The position numbers were made by a program, and so were the translations under genes. A stretch of 7,682 bases of DNA, from the NCBI GenBank assembly GCA_021810175.1, contig JAJZJJ010000121.1:1-7682 (forward strand). Reading direction: 5' to 3'. The notes under the pieces are model-generated. The model was not told the origin of the DNA. It did not search any database and worked only from the letters and a program-made list of their open reading frames with translations. The stretch is from Acidobacteriota bacterium. GTDB lineage: Bacteria; Acidobacteriota; Terriglobia; Terriglobales; Acidobacteriaceae. Positions 6,006 to 7,682 of the stretch are shown piece by piece. Position 1 is the first letter of the stretch. Every line of letters begins with the position of its first letter.

Positions 6006-7514
6006 GTGACGGACTTCTATTCCCGCCTCTGCCGTATTTGTTTTCCCTCGCAGCGCACTCCCTGGCCCCTGATCGCGCTCCTCACCATAGCCGTTCTATT
6101 CGTGCAGGGATACCATCCCTATGCCAACGATGCAGGCATCTACGTCGCCGGCATCCGCAAACTCGTCGATCCCGGCCTCTACCGCCCGGACGCGCCCTTC
6201 ATCGTCTCCCACACCCACCTCTCCATCTTTGCCCCCCTGCTTGCGACCTTCATCCGCCTCACCCACGCGAGCTTCGCCTGGACACTCCTCGCCGTTTACC
6301 TCCTCGCCGCTGCGCTCTTTCTCTACGCCAGTTGGCTGCTCGCCACGCGTCTCTTCACTTCGAATGCCGCGCGTTTCGGTGCGCTCTTCATGGCCGCCGC
6401 GCTCTATTCCCTGCCCGTTGCAGGAACCGCGCTCTACGTCATGGACCCCTATCTCACGGCCCGTTCTCTCACCACCCCCATCGGGTTGCTCGCCGTGGTC
6501 GCCGCCCTCGACCGCCGCTACGCCCTCACCACCTTCTGGATCGTACTTTCGTTCCTCGTCCATCCGCTCATGGCCGCCTATGCCTTTGCATTCGTCACCG
6601 TCATGATTGCATTTGACCGCGCGCGCCCCCGCATTGCCATTGCACTCTGCGCGTCTGGTCCGGTCGCTGCCGCCATTGCCGACTTCATTGTCCGCCATCA
6701 GCCCATCTCTCCCGGTTATCGCGAGGCAGCTCTCCAGCCCGCGCACCGATTTCTCTTCCTCCATCTCTGGAGACCCTACGAAATCGCCGGAGCGATAATT
6801 CCCCTTATCCTTTTCGCCTTCGCCGCGCGGCGTATCGGCTGGAGTACCCGTTTCGGCTCCATCACCCTCACCGCCATTGCCACCGGAATCTCCAGCCTCA
6901 TCATCGCGGCCTTTTTCGTGCCCGTTCATGGCCCCTATCTGCTCGTTCCCTTGCAGGTCATGCGCATCAACCACATCATTTACGCCATCGGACTCGTACT
7001 CTTCGGCGCCCTCATCGGCTACTACTCCACGCACCGCCGCTGGCTTGCGCCTGCATTTTTTCTGGCTGCCTTCACCGGAATGGCCATCGCCGCCTCACTT
7101 ACCTTCCCGGGCTGCCGCCGCGTTGAGTGGCCGGGCCTCACCCCCGAAAACCCATGGTCTCAGGCCTTCCTCTGGATACGCACTCACACGCCCCGCAACG
7201 CCGTCTTCGCCTTTACTCCGCGCCTTGTGAATCTGCCCCTCGAAGATGAGCAGGGCTTCCGCGTCTTCTCCGAGCGCAGTCAGCTCGCCGACGACAAGGA
7301 CGCAGGCGATGTCACTGTCTTCCCCAGCCTCGCTCCGCTCTGGGCGCGCGAACGCCATGCCACCGCCGGCATCAACCACGAATCCGACGCCCAGCGCCTC
7401 GCACGGCTCAGACCATTCGGCGTCACCTGGATTCTCCTCGCACCCAACGCCAAAACCCACTTCCCCTGCCCCTACCACAACAGCGTCACCAAGGTTTGTC
7501 GCCTCGTCCCCTGA
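6006..7514 (+). CDS. Polytopic membrane protein, GT-C/DUF6798-like, uncharacterised
   Basis: A 502-aa protein starting at GTG 6006, 21 bases after miaA, probably in the same transcript. It has about ten to eleven hydrophobic segments (roughly 21-36, 71-113, 121-140, 157-203, 209-228, 258-273, 286-305, 322-340, 346-365), then a soluble C-terminal domain of ~135 residues, likely outside the membrane. The first external loop holds YANDAGIYVAGIRKL (39-53), acidic residues placed like the catalytic Asp of GT-C glycosyltransferases; a second loop has VMDPYLTARS (145-154). The C-terminal part begins with FLWIRTHTPRNAVF (388-401), a pattern common in membrane proteins of the mannosyltransferase-like/DUF6798 kind, and contains FRVFSERSQLADDKDAGD (418-435). 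No experimental function is known to me; a lipid-linked sugar transferase is a hypothesis. It ends before a hairpin at 7538. Confidence 0.8.
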   Translation: MTDFYSRLCRICFPSQRTPWPLIALLTIAVLFVQGYHPYANDAGIYVAGIRKLVDPGLYRPDAPFIVSHTHLSIFAPLLATFIRLTHASFAWTLLAVYLLAAALFLYASWLLATRLFTSNAARFGALFMAAALYSLPVAGTALYVMDPYLTARSLTTPIGLLAVVAALDRRYALTTFWIVLSFLVHPLMAAYAFAFVTVMIAFDRARPRIAIALCASGPVAAAIADFIVRHQPISPGYREAALQPAHRFLFLHLWRPYEIAGAIIPLILFAFAARRIGWSTRFGSITLTAIATGISSLIIAAFFVPVHGPYLLVPLQVMRINHIIYAIGLVLFGALIGYYSTHRRWLAPAFFLAAFTGMAIAASLTFPGCRRVEWPGLTPENPWSQAFLWIRTHTPRNAVFAFTPRLVNLPLEDEQGFRVFSERSQLADDKDAGDVTVFPSLAPLWARERHATAGINHESDAQRLARLRPFGVTWILLAPNAKTHFPCPYHNSVTKVCRLVP

Positions 7515-7537
7515 CCTTTCCGCACGCAAAAAACAAC

Positions 7538-7560
7538 AGGCCGGAGCATCGCTCCGGCCT
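7538..7560. terminator. GC-rich terminator stem-loop after the membrane protein gene
   Basis: A perfect 10-bp stem (aggccggagc 7538-7547, gctccggcct 7551-7560) with a 3-base loop lies 23 bases after the stop at 7514. An A-run (aaaaaa, 7528-7533) precedes it, as in a bidirectional terminator, but the matching T-run on the plus strand is absent: the next bases are cagactgctg. As it stands it would terminate minus-strand transcripts better (followed there by tgttgttttttg). Loss of the T-run fits insertion of the adjacent mobile element directly at the stem. Confidence 0.75.
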
Positions 7561-7583
7561 CAGACTGCTGACAAAGGTACCGA

Positions 7584-7614
7584 GAAAAGCTCTCGTAATG
7601 AACGAGGGCTTTTC
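7584..7614 (+). terminator. Hairpin upstream of the transposase start, followed by a T-rich tract
   Basis: A 12-bp stem (gaaaagctctcg 7584-7595 with cgagggcttttc 7603-7614, one G-U pair) closes a 7-base loop taatgaa and is followed by gtattttgg. It looks like a factor-independent terminator. Situated 13 bases before the transposase ATG, it could stop transcription entering from the host operon, a known strategy of several insertion sequences, or hinder translation of read-through RNA. Confidence 0.6.
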
Positions 7615-7627
7615 GTATTTTGGATTC

Positions 7628-7682
7628 ATGCTGAAGAAGGCAGAAGCGCAGCAGCAGGAACTTGAGTGGGTGTCGATCGATG
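7628..7682 (+). CDS. Transposase, IS1182-family-like (3' partial)
   Basis: ATG at 7628 opens a frame that runs off the right edge after 18 codons: MLKKAEAQQQELEWVSID. This matches the typical N-terminus of IS1182-family DDE transposases as I remember it (MLKK...QELE.V.IEDLVP..HLLRKID), where the variable MLKK-Q-rich lead precedes the conserved VP.DH segment that would come next. No strong Shine-Dalgarno sequence is visible (gtattttggattc before ATG), in line with low transposase expression. With only 18 residues the assignment rests on pattern memory and its position next to hairpins; it could be another protein. Confidence 0.55.
   Translation, partial: MLKKAEAQQQELEWVSID

Larger units (their letters stand above)
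7561..7682 (+). mobile_element. 5' end of an IS1182-family-like insertion sequence (right-truncated by the window)
   Basis: The region right of the terminator stem carries a transposase start resembling IS1182-family enzymes and a hairpin just upstream of it, so the element's left end lies between the stem and about position 7583. I set 7561 as the boundary because the expected T-run of the terminator is missing exactly there. The terminal inverted repeat and any target duplication cannot be confirmed because the other end is outside the window. Confidence 0.5.

Noticed and set aside
6096..7034. A 312-codon minus-strand frame opposite the 502-aa membrane protein gene
   Set aside because: Highly charged, glycine/glutamate-rich low-complexity translation with no recognisable domain; typical GC-rich shadow.
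7568..7599. CTGACA at 7568-7573 as a -35 box for the transposase
   Set aside because: No acceptable -10 hexamer at 16-18 bases spacing (tctcgt/ctcgta), so not called a promoter.

Overview
The window most resembles a chromosomal stretch from an acidobacterium (Terriglobia-type, e.g. relatives of Acidobacterium, Terriglobus or Granulicella). The basis is high GC with a strongly C-rich coding strand and C-ending codons, a long proline/glutamine-rich TonB protein, and the general look of the encoded proteins. This placement is an impression from composition and protein style, not a database result.

Layout, left to right. (1) Positions 1-914 hold the C-terminal ~303 residues of an alpha/beta hydrolase of the hormone-sensitive-lipase type, followed immediately by a perfect 10-bp hairpin. 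(2) Positions 1034-2344 encode a complete MFS transporter of the anion:cation symporter (ACS) type, preceded by a small palindrome that could be an operator. It ends at a strong hairpin shared with the convergent genes that follow. (3) On the minus strand, a two-gene unit reads mogA/moaB-type molybdenum cofactor gene (3550-3059), then a VTT/DedA-like membrane protein (3050-2430) only 8 bases downstream. (4) A 145-bp divergent region follows, then a plus-strand cluster: a TonB-family energy transducer (3696-4826), a previously easy-to-miss 61-codon single-pass membrane protein (4831-5016), miaA (5016-5984) and a 502-aa polytopic membrane protein (6006-7514). Spacings are 4 bases, a 1-base TGATG overlap and 21 bases, so these four are very probably one operon. 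(5) A terminator-like hairpin lies at 7538-7560. Right after it comes what looks like the 5' end of an IS1182-family insertion sequence: its own hairpin at 7584-7614 and a transposase beginning at 7628 that runs off the right edge.

Functionally this is mostly ordinary chromosomal content: tRNA modification (MiaA), cofactor synthesis (MogA), envelope energy transduction (TonB), sugar-acid or organic-anion uptake (MFS) and esterase activity. I did not find a defence system, CRISPR array, tRNA or rRNA. The most interesting items are the IS that appears to have landed directly on a terminator stem-loop, the overlapping small membrane protein gene between tonB and miaA, the uncharacterised 502-aa membrane protein, and unusual translation-start arrangements upstream of tonB and mogA.
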